From the NCBI RefSeq assembly GCF_048569485.1, contig NC_134354.1, forward strand, positions 87,582,142 through 87,646,141: a stretch of 64,000 nt of DNA, written 5' to 3'. The notes beneath the pieces are model-generated. The model searched no databases. It was not told the DNA's origin and was given only the letters and a program-made list of their open reading frames with translations. The translations under genes were made by a program, and so were the position numbers. Shown in pieces: positions 35,196 to 46,255 of the stretch (its first letter is position 1; each line of letters starts with the position of its first letter). Origin of the DNA: Anomaloglossus baeobatrachus (lineage: Eukaryota > Chordata > Amphibia > Anura > Aromobatidae).

Positions 35196-35426
35196 TAATG
35201 ATGAGCGGACATTAAGATGCTCGAGTGCTCTGTACTCGAAATGAACAGTTTGGACGCTCAGATAGGCTCAACTCTGGTAGAGAGTATAATTGAAGTCAAT
35301 GGGAAAATGCTTGTTTCCCATTGACTTCCATAATACTCTGTATACAAGTCAAGCCCATCTCAGCGTCCGACCTGCTTGTGTCGAGTACCGAGCGCTCGAG
35401 CATATTTTTGCTCACTCATCACTATC
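35196..35426. mobile_element. Small palindromic element related to the 47-bp array
   Basis: CTAATGATGAGCGG and TGCTCACTCATCAC ends, with CAATGGGAAA...TTTCCCATTG at its centre. CTCGAGTGCTCTGTACTCG and CGAGTACCGAGCGCTCGAG pair. Confidence 0.65.
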
Positions 35427-36150
35427 CTCAACCTCACGGGTGCCAAAATGTTACGTACAGGCTCACAGGTTCAATCCCGTAGCTCCCTAGCAATTAGGCC
35501 AACATATATCAGTTTGTATGGACATGTGGCATAGTAAATAACAAAAGTGGCATTGCATGATATGTAATCAGTGATTTTAAAGTCTCTTACACAATCAGTA
35601 GATATTTACGCCCATGGCAATAACCACTCAGTGGCTTCTCACACGGAGAGTTTTTACATTTTTATTGCGACAGTCTGTCGAAGACGGAACCTCAAAGAGA
35701 TTTGGATAGAGATGGTTCTAATTTGAGAATTGACCAGTATTTTGGTAGAATCCCTCATACTTTTCCATTGATGGTTATATGTACAAATGTATGGAATATT
35801 ACAATTGTGTCTAGGTTTTTGTTGTTAGAATTGAGCAGGTAACAGCATGGAGGGAGCCACTGTTAAAGGCTCGTAGAGGGGTGATGGACATCCATCTCTG
35901 TTGGTTAGATTTCCTATTCGGACATCTCATTCTAAATCCATAGACATTCACCGGGACTAGGAGGCCTAGGCGAACTCCTGAAAAACACTCAGTAGAACAT
36001 GGAAAATTTAGGAACAAAGATCTTCATGCTGCGCTGGTGTCAGTGAGATCTGTAGAAAGACCCATTCTTTCACAAATGTCAATACAAGCAGGTTGTACGG
36101 CGAGGGGCTGGATACTATACCTCTGGGGTAATGGGACTGAATGGAGTACC
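35427..36150. other. Unassigned intronic sequence
   Basis: Nothing recognisable. Confidence 0.35.
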
Positions 36151-36728
36151 TTAAAGGGGTGGTTCACCCATATTTTTTATTGTTTAGATCAATATTATAT
36201 TGAGAAACAATGTTTTTCTCAAATGCTTTATGTTGGCAATAGTGCCTGTGAGAGGCGCTATTGCAGACCGCTGTTCCCCGCTCCGTGATCCCCAGCCTCC
36301 GAGACCTCGGGGATTCGGTGACGTCACATCAAGTTCCTGACACCCCGGCTTGCCGCAGTGTCCGTGAGTGACTGAGTATTGGGTGGCGTTTCACAGCTTG
36401 TCACAGCCCATCAGCTCCCTCCTCCCTCACAGCAGAGCACTGCAAGCAGGCGATACGCTGAGCTGTGACAAGCGGTGAAACACCACCCACAGCTCAGTGA
36501 GTCAGGAAGACTGGGCCCAGCCGCAGGGATGTGACGTGTCAGGAACTTGACGTGACGTTACCAGATCCCCGAGGTCATGGAGCCCGGGGGTCACGGAGCG
36601 GGGAACAGGGATCTGCAATACCGCCTCTCACAGGCACTATTGCCAACATGAGGTATTTGAGAGAAACATTGTTTCTCAATATAATATTGATCTAGACAAT
36701 AAAAAATATGGGTGAACCAGCCTTTTAA
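36151..36728. mobile_element. Palindromic TTAA element, 578 bp
   Basis: TTAAAGGGGTGGTTCACCC at left; GGGTGAACCAGCCTTTTAA at right. Long arms: TATTGTTTAGATCAATATTA with its partner at 36680, and CAAATGCTTTATGTTGGCAA with its partner near 36640. Confidence 0.8.
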
Positions 36729-37555
36729 TTAAAATAAGATGTGTCCCTATACATTTGTCATATTGTGTATGAACAGGGGTCCCTGTTGTAAGTCTACCCC
36801 TACACATTTTTGTCAGAGCCTCCATTAAGAATTTAACAGACCCCATTATAGTCAATAGGGGCTGTATGACGCAATTTGTGTGTCTCTATAAAATATATCC
36901 TTTTTTGCAGGAGGTATGGATTTTTTTCGCCCTTTACTGTGAAACAGGACTCTGAACACAAGTGTGAACCAAGCCCAGCACCTGCAATGTTAATGCAAAT
37001 TCTGTTTTCCAGCTACACCAACCAGTAGGGATAATTTGGAAATTGGACCTGTTCGGAAGCTTCAGAAAAAAATGGCCGTTATCCCTCCATTCACTTGGTT
37101 TAGATATTCGTGGACTGATCAGGCGAATATATCTTTAGATAGTGGGGTAGTGTGGGACGTTTCCAGTAACGTTAATCTGCTAACCTGACACAATTTCTGG
37201 CATTCATTGTGCAGTATACTTAGGAATGAATGTAAGTGATGGCGCGAGGGTTGTAAATTACACGGCACTCACTTTACAGCATAGCGTTCATTGATTGCAG
37301 CGCTGGCTGCAGAGATCACTTTGCTGTATAAGAGGTTAGATTTTACTTTACAGGCGGTATTTGTATCTGACGGATATCCATTTCCAGCCTGTTTGACTGC
37401 ACACATTTGACACCGTTTGCATCGCTGGAGTTTTACACAATCTCTTTCAATAAGCAGCAGTCGTATCTGTTTTAGGCTTTGTTCACATGTCCGAGTATGG
37501 AACGTGATGCACGGACCGGCCACGGGTCTCCTGACCTGAACGCCACAGCCTTATA
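36729..37555. other. Unassigned sequence with DNA-element scraps
   Basis: GGCTTTGTTCACATG at 37474 and GTGTGAACCAAGCCC at 36960 look like ends of TAGGCT-type elements. No gene. Confidence 0.35.
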
Positions 37556-38262
37556 TACAGCTCTTGCAAAAATGAAGAGCCCACTGCAAAATTGGCAGTT
37601 CTTCTGATTTTTCTCTTTATGGGTATATTTTTGAGTAAAATGTAAATTATTCTTTAAACTGCTGACGTCTCCAAATTTCCAAGCAAAAAAATTTGTATTT
37701 AATTTCTAAAAATTATAAATGACCAAAATAACAAAAAAAAATGCATTGCTTTCAGACCTCAAACAATGAAAAGAAAACAAGTTCATAATAATTTAGAAAC
37801 AACAATACTAATAATGTTTTAACTCAGATTCAGAAATCAATATTTTGTGGAATAACCATGACTTTTAATCACAGCGTTCATGCATCTTGGCATGCTTTCC
37901 ACCAGTCTTTCACACTGGTTTTGGGTGACCGTATGCCACTCCTGGTGCAAAAATGTAAGCAATTCTTCTTTGTTTGATGACTTGTGACTATCCATCTTTC
38001 TCTTGATTACATTCCAGAGGTTTCCAATGTGGTTCAGGTCTGGAGATTGGGCTGGCCATGACAGGGTTTTGATGTGGTGGTCCTTCAGCCACACATTGAT
38101 TGATCTAGCTGTGTGGCATGGTGCATTGTCCTGCTGGAAAAAAACAGTCTTCAGAGCTGGGGAACATTGCCTGAGCAGAAGGAAGAAACTGTTTTTCCAG
38201 GATAACCTCGTATGTAGCTTGATTCATACATCCTTTGCAAAGTTTAATCTGCCCAATTTCTA
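37556..38262 (-). pseudogene. Tc1 transposon, 3' half
   Basis: The minus strand reads VFFQQDNAPCHTARSINVW, then LKDHHIKTLSWPAQSPDLN and HIGNLWNVIKRKM: the second catalytic Asp block and the third block of a Tc1 transposase. In the third block the expected catalytic Glu of (P)IENLW is Gly. The frame runs 37837-38094 and ends SHGYSTKY. The terminal repeat is TACAGCTCTTGCAAAAATGA at 37556. The 5' half lies 5.7 kb away at 43913-44077, in the opposite orientation. Confidence 0.8.
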
Positions 38263-38396
38263 GAGTAAAGGCCGCTTTACACGCTGCCATATCGTGACCG
38301 ATATCGCTAGCTTGGGTACCCGCCCCCATCGGTTGTGCGACGTGGGCAAATCGCTGCCCGTGGTGCACAACATCGGCCAGACTCATCACACTACTT
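38241..38396 (+). repeat. 156-bp target duplication, left copy
   Basis: Identical to 43315-43470 except at two positions. It holds 25 bp of Tc1 sequence plus 131 bp of the palindromic element, so it is target DNA and not part of the PLE. Confidence 0.9.
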
Positions 38397-38807
38397 GCGA
38401 ATACCACAATAAGAAACTTGGGATGGTGCATATCCTCAATAAAATTCTTTTATTTTATTAATTTCTAAATATAAAAGCATTTTCAAATTGCATATTTGTG
38501 TACAACAGGGTCACAAAATTCTTAATCACACTGGACTAGCTCCAATCCCGCTATTATAAGTTACAGTAGCTGCATAAACTTATTCATGGCCTATAACAAG
38601 CCTCCACCATAAACCATGGTGATTTTCCCCTCCCATCGGGTGAATCTCTATCTTTCAAGGGGCTCCCTAACACTTCCTCACCATAGCCTCAATTAGCACT
38701 GTACATATAGTAGTTCCTGGCGAGGTTTGGAAACCCTGATTAATATTTATAGTGGAGCGCAGCTGTAACTAACCTGTACGAAGTCAATTGCGGTTGTGCC
38801 GTCCTTG

Positions 38808-38842
38808 GTCCCGACGCGCGTTTCCCTACTTCTTCAGGGGAC
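38808..38842 (-). ncRNA. Hammerhead-ribozyme-like motif in the younger PLE tail
   Basis: On the minus strand, stem I arms GTCCC and GGGAC pair perfectly around CTGAAGA, then GAAA, a minimal stem III (AC/GU with a GCGC loop) and a GUC cleavage triplet. Stem II is only AGTAGG and does not form a good helix, so the ribozyme may be weak or inactive. Position near the 3' end matches PLE hammerheads. Confidence 0.55.
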
Positions 38843-38899
38843 GTGTGCCTATATTGTTGTGAACTGAGCCATTATATGCGGGCGCTGTGAATGAATAAT

Positions 38900-40334
38900 T
38901 CCCGTCACCTGTGTAGTGACGTCCTTGGGGTTTCCCTTTGTGACGCGTAACCACTCCTACTTCCGGGGCAGAGTGCCGATTCAGATTTCCGGCATTTGGA
39001 GCGCACGCTGCGTGTCAACCACCACGGTATCGCTGCCATGGAGACCGAAAACGCACATGTGCGCCAAGCTTGCCGTACTGTCGGAATCGGCTCCCCAGAT
39101 AGCAGGAGCGATCACGCAAGCAGGGTAATTCACCATTCTCATAGCAATCAGTAGCATCGGGGGAAATAGATATTTAATAGATTGGCAATAATGCCTTCAT
39201 GTGTAGTCATAGTTACTACTATGGTATTCCCAGACTAGTTAGTGATTAAAAAGGGGGGGGGGGGGTGTTATTTATATTATTCTCTATTTTAATTTTTAAT
39301 TTTAATCTCTATAAGTACCTCTAATGGTATTAATTCTATTCTGCCAATGTGGATAAGGGACTCATTATATTCTTATAACTTTAGAAACCTACAACTACCA
39401 GTACATAAACACATATATATATCTCCATACCCCTACAAACAAATATGTATACTAAGATCCCTACATCTACCTGTTTATTCTATTTGTATGTTATTTTTAT
39501 TTTGCTGAATTTTTTTCCATATTATTTATCTTTTTATTTTTAAATTATTGTATTTATATATAAATATATGTATACAGACATAAGTATTCATCCTTACTAT
39601 TGATCTTATTAATTAATTTATTGTACTAACACTAGTTATGATACATGTATTTCTCAACAAATAAATATTTTTATATATATACGAATTCATTCTATTTCTC
39701 ACTAAAATTCCAAACTTAATAGTCAGTTCTACGTTTATAGGGAATCTTGTAATTACTAACTTCTACTTTCCTCCTCATAATGCCAACCTCTAAATACCAA
39801 CCACCATTATCCCTTACCAATACACCAACTTAATTCCCCTAAATCCCAGAACCTACATTAACAACCATTAACAAATCATCCAGACCAGTTCTTTAAAGAT
39901 ATCAATCATTACATTCAATGGGAGGTGTCTTTTTAATTTCATCTGGAAAGGAACTGGCAACTTCTCTCCCTTTGGATCCATTGATTTCTTTTTCTTTTTC
40001 TCTTGGACAACAGTTGTCAACGCCGTCTCCATATGATGTTAAAGGCTCCATCAATGTCATATGTATTATGGTCGATTAAATTCTAGGACAAACGAGAAAC
40101 AAAATTAACACCTATACCAGACACTACGCCCCTTCCTGGTTCCCCCGATTAACTGACCGCCCCAGTTTTGATGAAACAATATTACAGCGCCACCATATAA
40201 ATGGTCTAGATGTTCTACGTATGTGTATATGCATAACCTATACCTAAGTTAAAAAGCCCTACTAAAAACTATTTATATACTATGTGTCTATAATTTAAAA
40301 CAGGAATCCTCCAAGGAACCTTAGCAATACCGGA
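38900..40334 (-). other. PLE 3' non-coding region
   Basis: AT-rich between 39240 and 40330, with a G13 run at about 39255 (plus strand), and GC-rich with CACTTCCGG-like words at about 38930-39120. The old PLE has a similar GC-rich block before its hammerhead (18940-19100). Confidence 0.55.
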
Positions 40335-43314
40335 TTACTCCAAAAAAGAGTTGAAGCCAAAGTGTTCATTTAGTCCCTGAGGTGTGACCGTACCCAATCT
40401 GAAGATCCATTGACTTTCCAATCGTGCCAAGGCTTTACTTACGTCACCCCCTCTTGGTCCCAGATTAATTTGATCAATGGCTTTGACTCTCAATCCCATT
40501 GGATTGCATTGATGCATTTTTTGAAAGTGTCTGGGGATTGATTTAAGATGTTCACTTTCCTTGGCTGTCTTCGCTTTTTCTATGTCCCTAATATGTTCCC
40601 TCACCCTTATTTTCAGATCTTGTGTGGTGAGGCCTATATATTTAAGTCCACAGGGACATTCTGCGTGGTAAATTACATTCTTTGAGGTGCATGTGAGATG
40701 TATTCTGATATCAAAAATTTTTGAGTCCTTGTTTCCCTTGAATGAGAAAGATTTATCCATATTCCTACATCCTTTACAAAGACCACAGGGGAAAAAACCT
40801 GGTGTCAAATGTAATGGGTTATTTCCAATTTTTTGATGGTAACTGTGAACTAATAAATCTTTTAGATTTTTACTCCTTCTTGCTGTTACTTTTGGGTTAT
40901 CTGGGATGCATTTTTTCAAAATGGGGTCTGATTGTAAGATGTTCCAGTGTCTTTTTAAAATAGACCGGAACTGTCCCCATTGGTTGTGGAAGGTTGTAAT
41001 CAGCCTCACTGGTTGTTCCTGCACCTCCTTAGGACCTGGGTACAGAAGGGCCTCTCTTGTTGTTTTATTTGCCCTGCTGTACCCCTTCTTAATACATCTC
41101 CTGCTGTATCCTCTGTGTATAAAGCGATTTTGTAAGATCTTAGCCTGTTTGTTAAAATCTTCCTCAGTTGTACAAATACGTTTAGTTCTCAAAAACTGTG
41201 AGACAGGGATTCCTTTAATCGTGGATTGTGGATGACAAGACGTTGCATGTAGTAACGTATTTGTTGCTGTCTCTTTCCGGAATAGATCTGTAATCAGATC
41301 CCCTTCTGTTGTAGCCTTTATTTTTATATCGAGAAATTCAACTTCTCTGCCATATTTATACGTGAGTTTTATGTTCTTATTATTGTGATTTAAGTTATCC
41401 ATAAACACCTGGAGGCCCCTCTCATCCCCCTCCCAGATGAACCAGATGTCATCGATGTATCTGATCCAATTTTGGACCAGACACATCGACTCCACCGGGT
41501 CCACCTGGAAGATTTTCCGTTCCCAAAACCCTAAAAAAAGATTTGCATACGAGGGGGCACAGGAGGCCCCCATTGCTGTTCCCTGTATCTGAACATAGGT
41601 CTCCTCATGGAAAAGAAAACAGTTATGTGTTAAAATAAAATTCAATAGGTCTAGAATTAGCTGTATCAATTCCAGATCCAAATTACTAGTATGTAGAAAA
41701 AAAGAACTAGCCTCCAATCCGTCCTGATGTCTAATGGACGAATAAAGAGCCTCCACATCAGCTGTAACCATCAATGATGTTTCCCCTATGTTGAGATTAT
41801 CAAAACTTTGTAGGGCTGCAGTGGTGTCTTTAATATGTGATGGGAGGGCCTCCACTAATGTCCTCAAGTAGAACTCAACAAAATCACAAATTGGTTCATT
41901 AAGACCCCCGTTTCCCGATACTATGGGTCTCCCTGGAGGGTCTTTTGAATTTTTGTGGAGTTTAGGCACCAAGTAGAAAGTGGGCATTCTGGGATTAAGT
42001 CCCAGAATACCCTCTTTCAATTTTTTGGTGATGGTCCCTTGTTCTACTGCTTCCCCAAGATTTCAGTTAACTCTTCAAGGAACTCACTTAGTGGATTGTA
42101 TCTAAGTTTCCTGTAACAGTTATTATTATGCAAGATTTTATATGCTTGTGCCTCATAAAGGGAGTTGGGCCAAATTACTAAATTCCCCCCCTTATCCGCT
42201 GGTTTAAAAGATACGTCAGACCATGTTTTCATTTCTTGTAATGCCAGTCTTTCCAACCAGGTTAGATTGAATGGCCCATGCGATCTTTTATGCATTTTTT
42301 TCTATATCATTTGTAACCATCTTTACAAAGATGTCTATAGCTGGGCATGTGCTTAGAGGAGGAAATCGTTTAGATTTAGGATTTAAGTGAATTGGCAGAG
42401 ATGAAGCTCCCAATTCCGTTGTCAATATGGGGGTGGATTCATCCATTGCATTTATCTCCTCATTATTCTCAAAAGACTCACCTTCTTCAGCCAGGGACGT
42501 CAAGATGGATAATGCTTCTTGTTCCGCTTTTGTATATGGGAGTTCTCCTGAAGTAGAGCGGTGGAAAAAACGTTTAAAGATAAGCCTTCTAGCAAACAGA
42601 TGAACATCTTTTATAATTGTGAATTTGTCCATAGTGTTGGACGGTGCAAAGGATAACCCCCTCTCCAATACTTTCAATTGTGTGTCTGTCAAAACATGGG
42701 AGGAAAGGTTAATTACCTTTAAGCGGTCATCCCTCTGAAAGCCCTGATGATGGTAAATTTTTGGTTGATTAACCGTCTTTCCATCGCTCCTACTTCGGAG
42801 ATATCGCCCCTCCCATGGTTCACTGTCCACTGATGATGTCTCTCCTTCACTTCCTGAGGTCATTGAGGTGGATGGTGCCTGCTGCCACTGGATTCCCTGA
42901 TGAGTGTCATTTTGTTTCTTAATCTGCCATTTAAATATCTTATTGGTCTCAAAATCTGCAATGTCTCTATGGAATTTCTTCCCTTTAATCTGACTTATGT
43001 CTCCCTCCCATTTTTCAATATCCTTATCTAATTCCAAAAAGAATTTTTTCAGATTATCCTCCTCCACTTGCTGTTCCATTTTTTTCTGTAACTCATTAAT
43101 GTCCTGATCAATTTTTTCTAATATGGTAACGTTTTTTTCTACTATGATCTGCATAAATTTATTTGAACATTCAACTGCTGCTTCAATCCATTTTTTTGTG
43201 AGTCCCGCATCATCCAATGAAAAGGCAGGAAAAGTTTGAATTCTCAATCCTCTGGGGACGATTTTAGATTCAAAGTAATTTTCCAATGAGATTTTGGTCC
43301 ACCAGACCACCAGC
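40335..43314 (-). pseudogene. PLE polyprotein: N-terminal region, reverse transcriptase, GIY-YIG endonuclease
   Basis: Three consecutive minus-strand frames. 42288-43314 holds a charged, partly coiled-coil N-terminal region with LSSHVLTDTQLKVLERGLSF. 42044-42295 has KPADKGGNLVIW. 40335-42020 (561 residues) holds PTFYLVPKLHK, GRPIVSGNGG, MVTADVEALYSSI, GTAMGASCAPSYANLFLG, RYIDDIWFIW (the RT catalytic box) and EVEFLDIKI. The C-terminus has CPCGLKYIGLT (the GIY-YIG-type core), then a zinc-like CGLCKGC upstream and ESQWIFRLGTVTPQGLNEHF at the end. PLEs use RT and endonuclease in cis for target-primed insertion. Domains look well preserved, but the polyprotein is not one open frame (about one break) and the 5' end is missing, so it is not autonomous. 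Confidence 0.88.
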
Positions 43315-43470
43315 AGTTTAATCTGCCCAATTTCTAGAGTAAAGGCCGCTTTACACGCTGCCATATCGTGACCGATATCGCTAGCGTGGGTACCCGCTCC
43401 CATCGGTTGTGCGACGTGGGCAAATCGCTGCCCGTGGTGCACAACATCGGCCAGACTCATCACACTACTT
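43315..43470 (+). repeat. 156-bp target duplication, right copy
   Basis: Second copy of 38241-38396. It is followed directly by the rest of the palindromic element (ACCTGCCCTGCGACGTC), whereas the left copy is preceded by the rest of the Tc1 relic. Confidence 0.9.
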
Positions 43471-43912
43471 ACCTGCCCTGCGACGTCACTGTGACCGGCG
43501 AACAGCCTCCTTTTCTAAGGGGGCGGTTTGTTTAGCGTCACAGCTGCGTCACTGAACCGCCGCCCAATAGAAGCGGAGGGGCGGAGATGAGCGGGACGAA
43601 CATCCCGCCCACCTTCCTTCCTCATTGCTGGTGGATGCAGGTAAGGAGAGGTTCCTCGTTCCTGCGGTGTCATGCGTACCGATGTGTGCTGCCGCAGGAA
43701 CGAGGAACAACATTGTTACTGCTGCAGCAACGATATTAGAGTATGGACCCCCATGTCACCGATGAGCGATTTTGCACGTATTTGCAACGATGCAAAATCG
43801 CTCAAAAGTGTCACACGCAGCGGCATCGCTAAAGCGACCGGATGTGCGTCACCAATTCCGTGACCCCCAACGAGATCACTTGAGCGATGTCGCAGCGTGT
43901 AAAGCGGCGTTA

Positions 43913-44077
43913 AGGTAATCTTCTCTGAGTCTAATTTTCAGCTTTGCCCAACACCTGGTTGTCTAATGGTTAGACAGAGACCCGGAGAGGCGTACAAGCC
44001 ACAGTGTCTTGTACCCACTGTGAAATTTGGTGGAGGATCGGTCATGATCTGGGGATGCTGGAATTGGGCAGATTAAA
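43913..44077 (+). pseudogene. Tc1 transposon, 5' half fragment, inverted relative to its 3' half
   Basis: The plus strand reads CLMVRQRPGEAYKPQCLVPT, then VKFGGGSVMIWGCWNW: the Tc1 block just after the first catalytic Asp. It ends at ATTGGGCAGATTAAA (44063-44077), which also appears as its inverse at 38243-38257 in the 3' half. Confidence 0.72.
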
Positions 44078-44278
44078 TAATATATGACTGTGACGTATAT
44101 CTGTGCTCGGACCATGAAACATAGATGGTGTGAATGGAGCTTTATGCTAGGGCCAAGTTATCATTCTAGTTGCACAGACCAGTCATACAACCAAGGGAAT
44201 TTGTGCTACTTGCTGTCACTCAAATATTTTAAGATCTATAAATTGGTTCTAAGAAGAACAGCCAAATCGTTGACCAGT

Positions 44279-44592
44279 TTAAAGAATCTGTCACTGGCTT
44301 TTTGCTCCCCCATTGAAGAACAGCATACTGTAGACACAGAGACCAGCAATGTGTCACTTACTGAGCTGTTTGCTGTCATTTTGATAAAATCAGTGTTTTC
44401 TTTGCTGCAGATCTAGCAGTTATACACAGCTCATGAATATGCTGGACTACCTGCAGCACGCTAATTAAACTGATTTTATCAAAACTACACTAAGCAGCCC
44501 AGTAAGTGACACATCACTGGAATCAGCGTCTCTGCCCCTACATTATGCTCCTCTCAGATTAGGTGGGAAAAACCTGGTGACCGATTCCCATT
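44279..44592. mobile_element. Palindromic TTAA element (family A), 314 bp
   Basis: TTTAAAGAATCTGTCACTGG to GGTGACCGATTCCC. Arms carry TCACTTACTGAGCTGTTTGC and TTTTGATAAAATCAG with their partners. Copies: 54648-54995 and the outer element of 51756-54046. Confidence 0.78.
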
Positions 44593-44981
44593 ACTGCAAA
44601 AACCAGGGTGAGCATAATTTGCAGTGAAATCCGGTGGGACAAAGTAACGAGCGTCTGGCACAGTGTTGGATTTTTTTGTGATTGTGGCTATGAATGCAGC
44701 CTCATTGACATGGGATTTAAGCAAACTCTATTGCCTAACAGTATGAAAAATCTACTTCTGAGTTTAGGACATGCAACCTGTTTTCCAAATCTGCAGCATG
44801 TCCTATATGTTTCACTGCATAATTGGTGTAGATTTGCTTTACAATTGTTGAGTGATGGTGGCATTGCCCACTTTTCATGTCAAGAAGCTAAAAGAGGCAC
44901 AAATATGACATGTGCTGGCACCAAGCCAAAATTAAAATCTGCTCCGTAGTTTGAGTCGGAGAAATATTTTTCAGCATTTGC
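44593..44981. other. Unassigned sequence, probably element interior
   Basis: CTGCAGCATGTCCTATATG and GCACAAATATGACATGTGC resemble TAGGCT-type element interiors. No clean ends. Confidence 0.35.
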
Positions 44982-45474
44982 TTAAATGGAAACAACCAGC
45001 AGGATTTTCATATATAAAGTAAAGCCAGTGCTATACAGGCAGTAGGATGTTGAGTGTAAGCATACCTTCTGTTCTGAGATTGGGTGTTTTATTTCAGAAA
45101 TATGTGCAAGTAAAGTTCCAACAATGCATTGCTATTTAATTGACAGTTGCAACAGGAAGGGAATATATGGCACAAGTCTTGCTGTCTATTCCCACCCCCT
45201 GTCTGTCTGAGTTAACTTCTATGATGGCAGCAGGGGAGAAAGGAGACGCAGCAGACAGGGGCGGGAATAGATAACAACACCCGACCCACATAGTCCCTTC
45301 CTGTTGCACCTGTCAATCAAATAGCAGTGCATTGCTGGAACTTTACTTGCACATATTTCTGAAATAAAACCTCCAATCTCAGAACAAAAGCTATGCTTAC
45401 ATTCAGCATCCTAGGGTTAGTATAGCACTGGCTTTACTTTATATATGAAAATCCTGATAGCTGGCTCCCTTTAA
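44982..45474. mobile_element. Palindromic TTAA element, 493 bp
   Basis: TTAAATGGAAACAACCAGCA left; TGATAGCTGGCTCCCTTTAA right. TTTCATATATAAAGTAAAGC and its partner near 45430; CAGAAATATGTGCAAGTAAA and its partner near 45340. Confidence 0.8.
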
Positions 45475-46255
45475 TTGCCCACCTATATATACAGTATAGC
45501 CTGTATAAGGCTCTTACATATGGCATTGTATGCAGTCTGTATGGCACTTCTACTCTGCCGTATTAGGGAAGCATAGCCTCTGGGGGAGAATACCTCCATT
45601 TTGCTGGAGAACGATAGACTGTAGAAAGAAACCAAACTGCAGCATGGCCCATAGGATTCTATGGGTGTTGGATTAGTTTTTACTACCCCATAAATCCAAT
45701 ATATGGTTATGTGCGTGAACCGCAGAAGGTTTCCCATCTAGTAATGAAGCCAGTCTGTGATCAATCAGCAATGCATGTGATGGCCAATATGCTATGTCTT
45801 CCACAGCGATAAATGATCCATCTGGAATGATCGCTGCCTGCGCTTGTCTTGTCCGGTTTGGGTCGTAGTTCTAGTTTCTTTGGCCTTTGTACGATGTGGA
45901 CTCATGCCCAATTTCTACACTTGATTGGTCTGTAAATGGAAAGTATTAAACATCCATCCCCCAAAAATTTTTTTTATGGTATAAATGCTGCTAATCTCCT
46001 GGTTCTGGCATTGGTTTTTCTGTTCTTCCTCCTCCTTTCCACTTATGAGCTTTAACACCTCTCTTCCTTGCATGTAAATTTGGTCTTGTTGGCCAAGGGG
46101 GTGTGGTTTCAATGATGACACCCACAAACATAAGTTGATGTCCCTGCCCTTTATATTTAGGAAATAGGGGGCCATTTCTCAGAAGTAAAAAGATCAAGAG
46201 CAGGAAAAAAAACCCCACATTGACAGATATAGAAGAACAGCGGCGTTTAGACTGG
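45475..46255. other. Unassigned intronic sequence
   Basis: No recognisable element ends or exons. Minus-strand frames of 84-93 codons lack motifs. Confidence 0.4.

Larger units (their letters stand above)
38397..43314 (-). mobile_element. Penelope-like element, younger copy, 4.9 kb
   Basis: Minus-strand retroelement with RT and GIY-YIG domains (see the coding entry), about 1.9 kb of 3' non-coding sequence and a hammerhead-like motif 0.4 kb from its 3' end. It starts inside the coding region relative to the older copy, so it is 5' truncated and lacks an upstream pseudo-LTR. The flanking target duplication differs at 2 of 156 sites, pointing to a fairly recent insertion. Confidence 0.85.
38266..43915. 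mobile_element. Palindromic element (GGCCGCTTTACACGCTGC ends) split by a PLE
   Basis: Left end TAAAGGCCGCTTTACACG at 38266, right end CGTGTAAAGCGGCGTTAA at about 43898-43915. Without the PLE and its duplicated target the element is about 570 bp (38266-38396 joined to 43471-43915), the size of its relative at 20284. It lies inside a Tc1 relic. TAA (or TTAA) borders; superfamily not settled. Confidence 0.75.

Noticed and set aside
35458-35492. tRNA B-box-like GGTTCAATCCC
   Set aside because: No matching A box or cloverleaf around it.
43315-43463. Start of a 391-codon frame (MMSLADVVHHGQ...) as the PLE N-terminus
   Set aside because: These residues come from the palindromic element in the duplicated target; the same peptide occurs at the left copy (38241-38396). 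The PLE begins at 43314.
38241-43470. Reading the 156-bp repeats as PLE pseudo-LTRs
   Set aside because: The repeats contain Tc1 and palindromic-element sequence that continues into the flanks on both sides, so they are target sequence.
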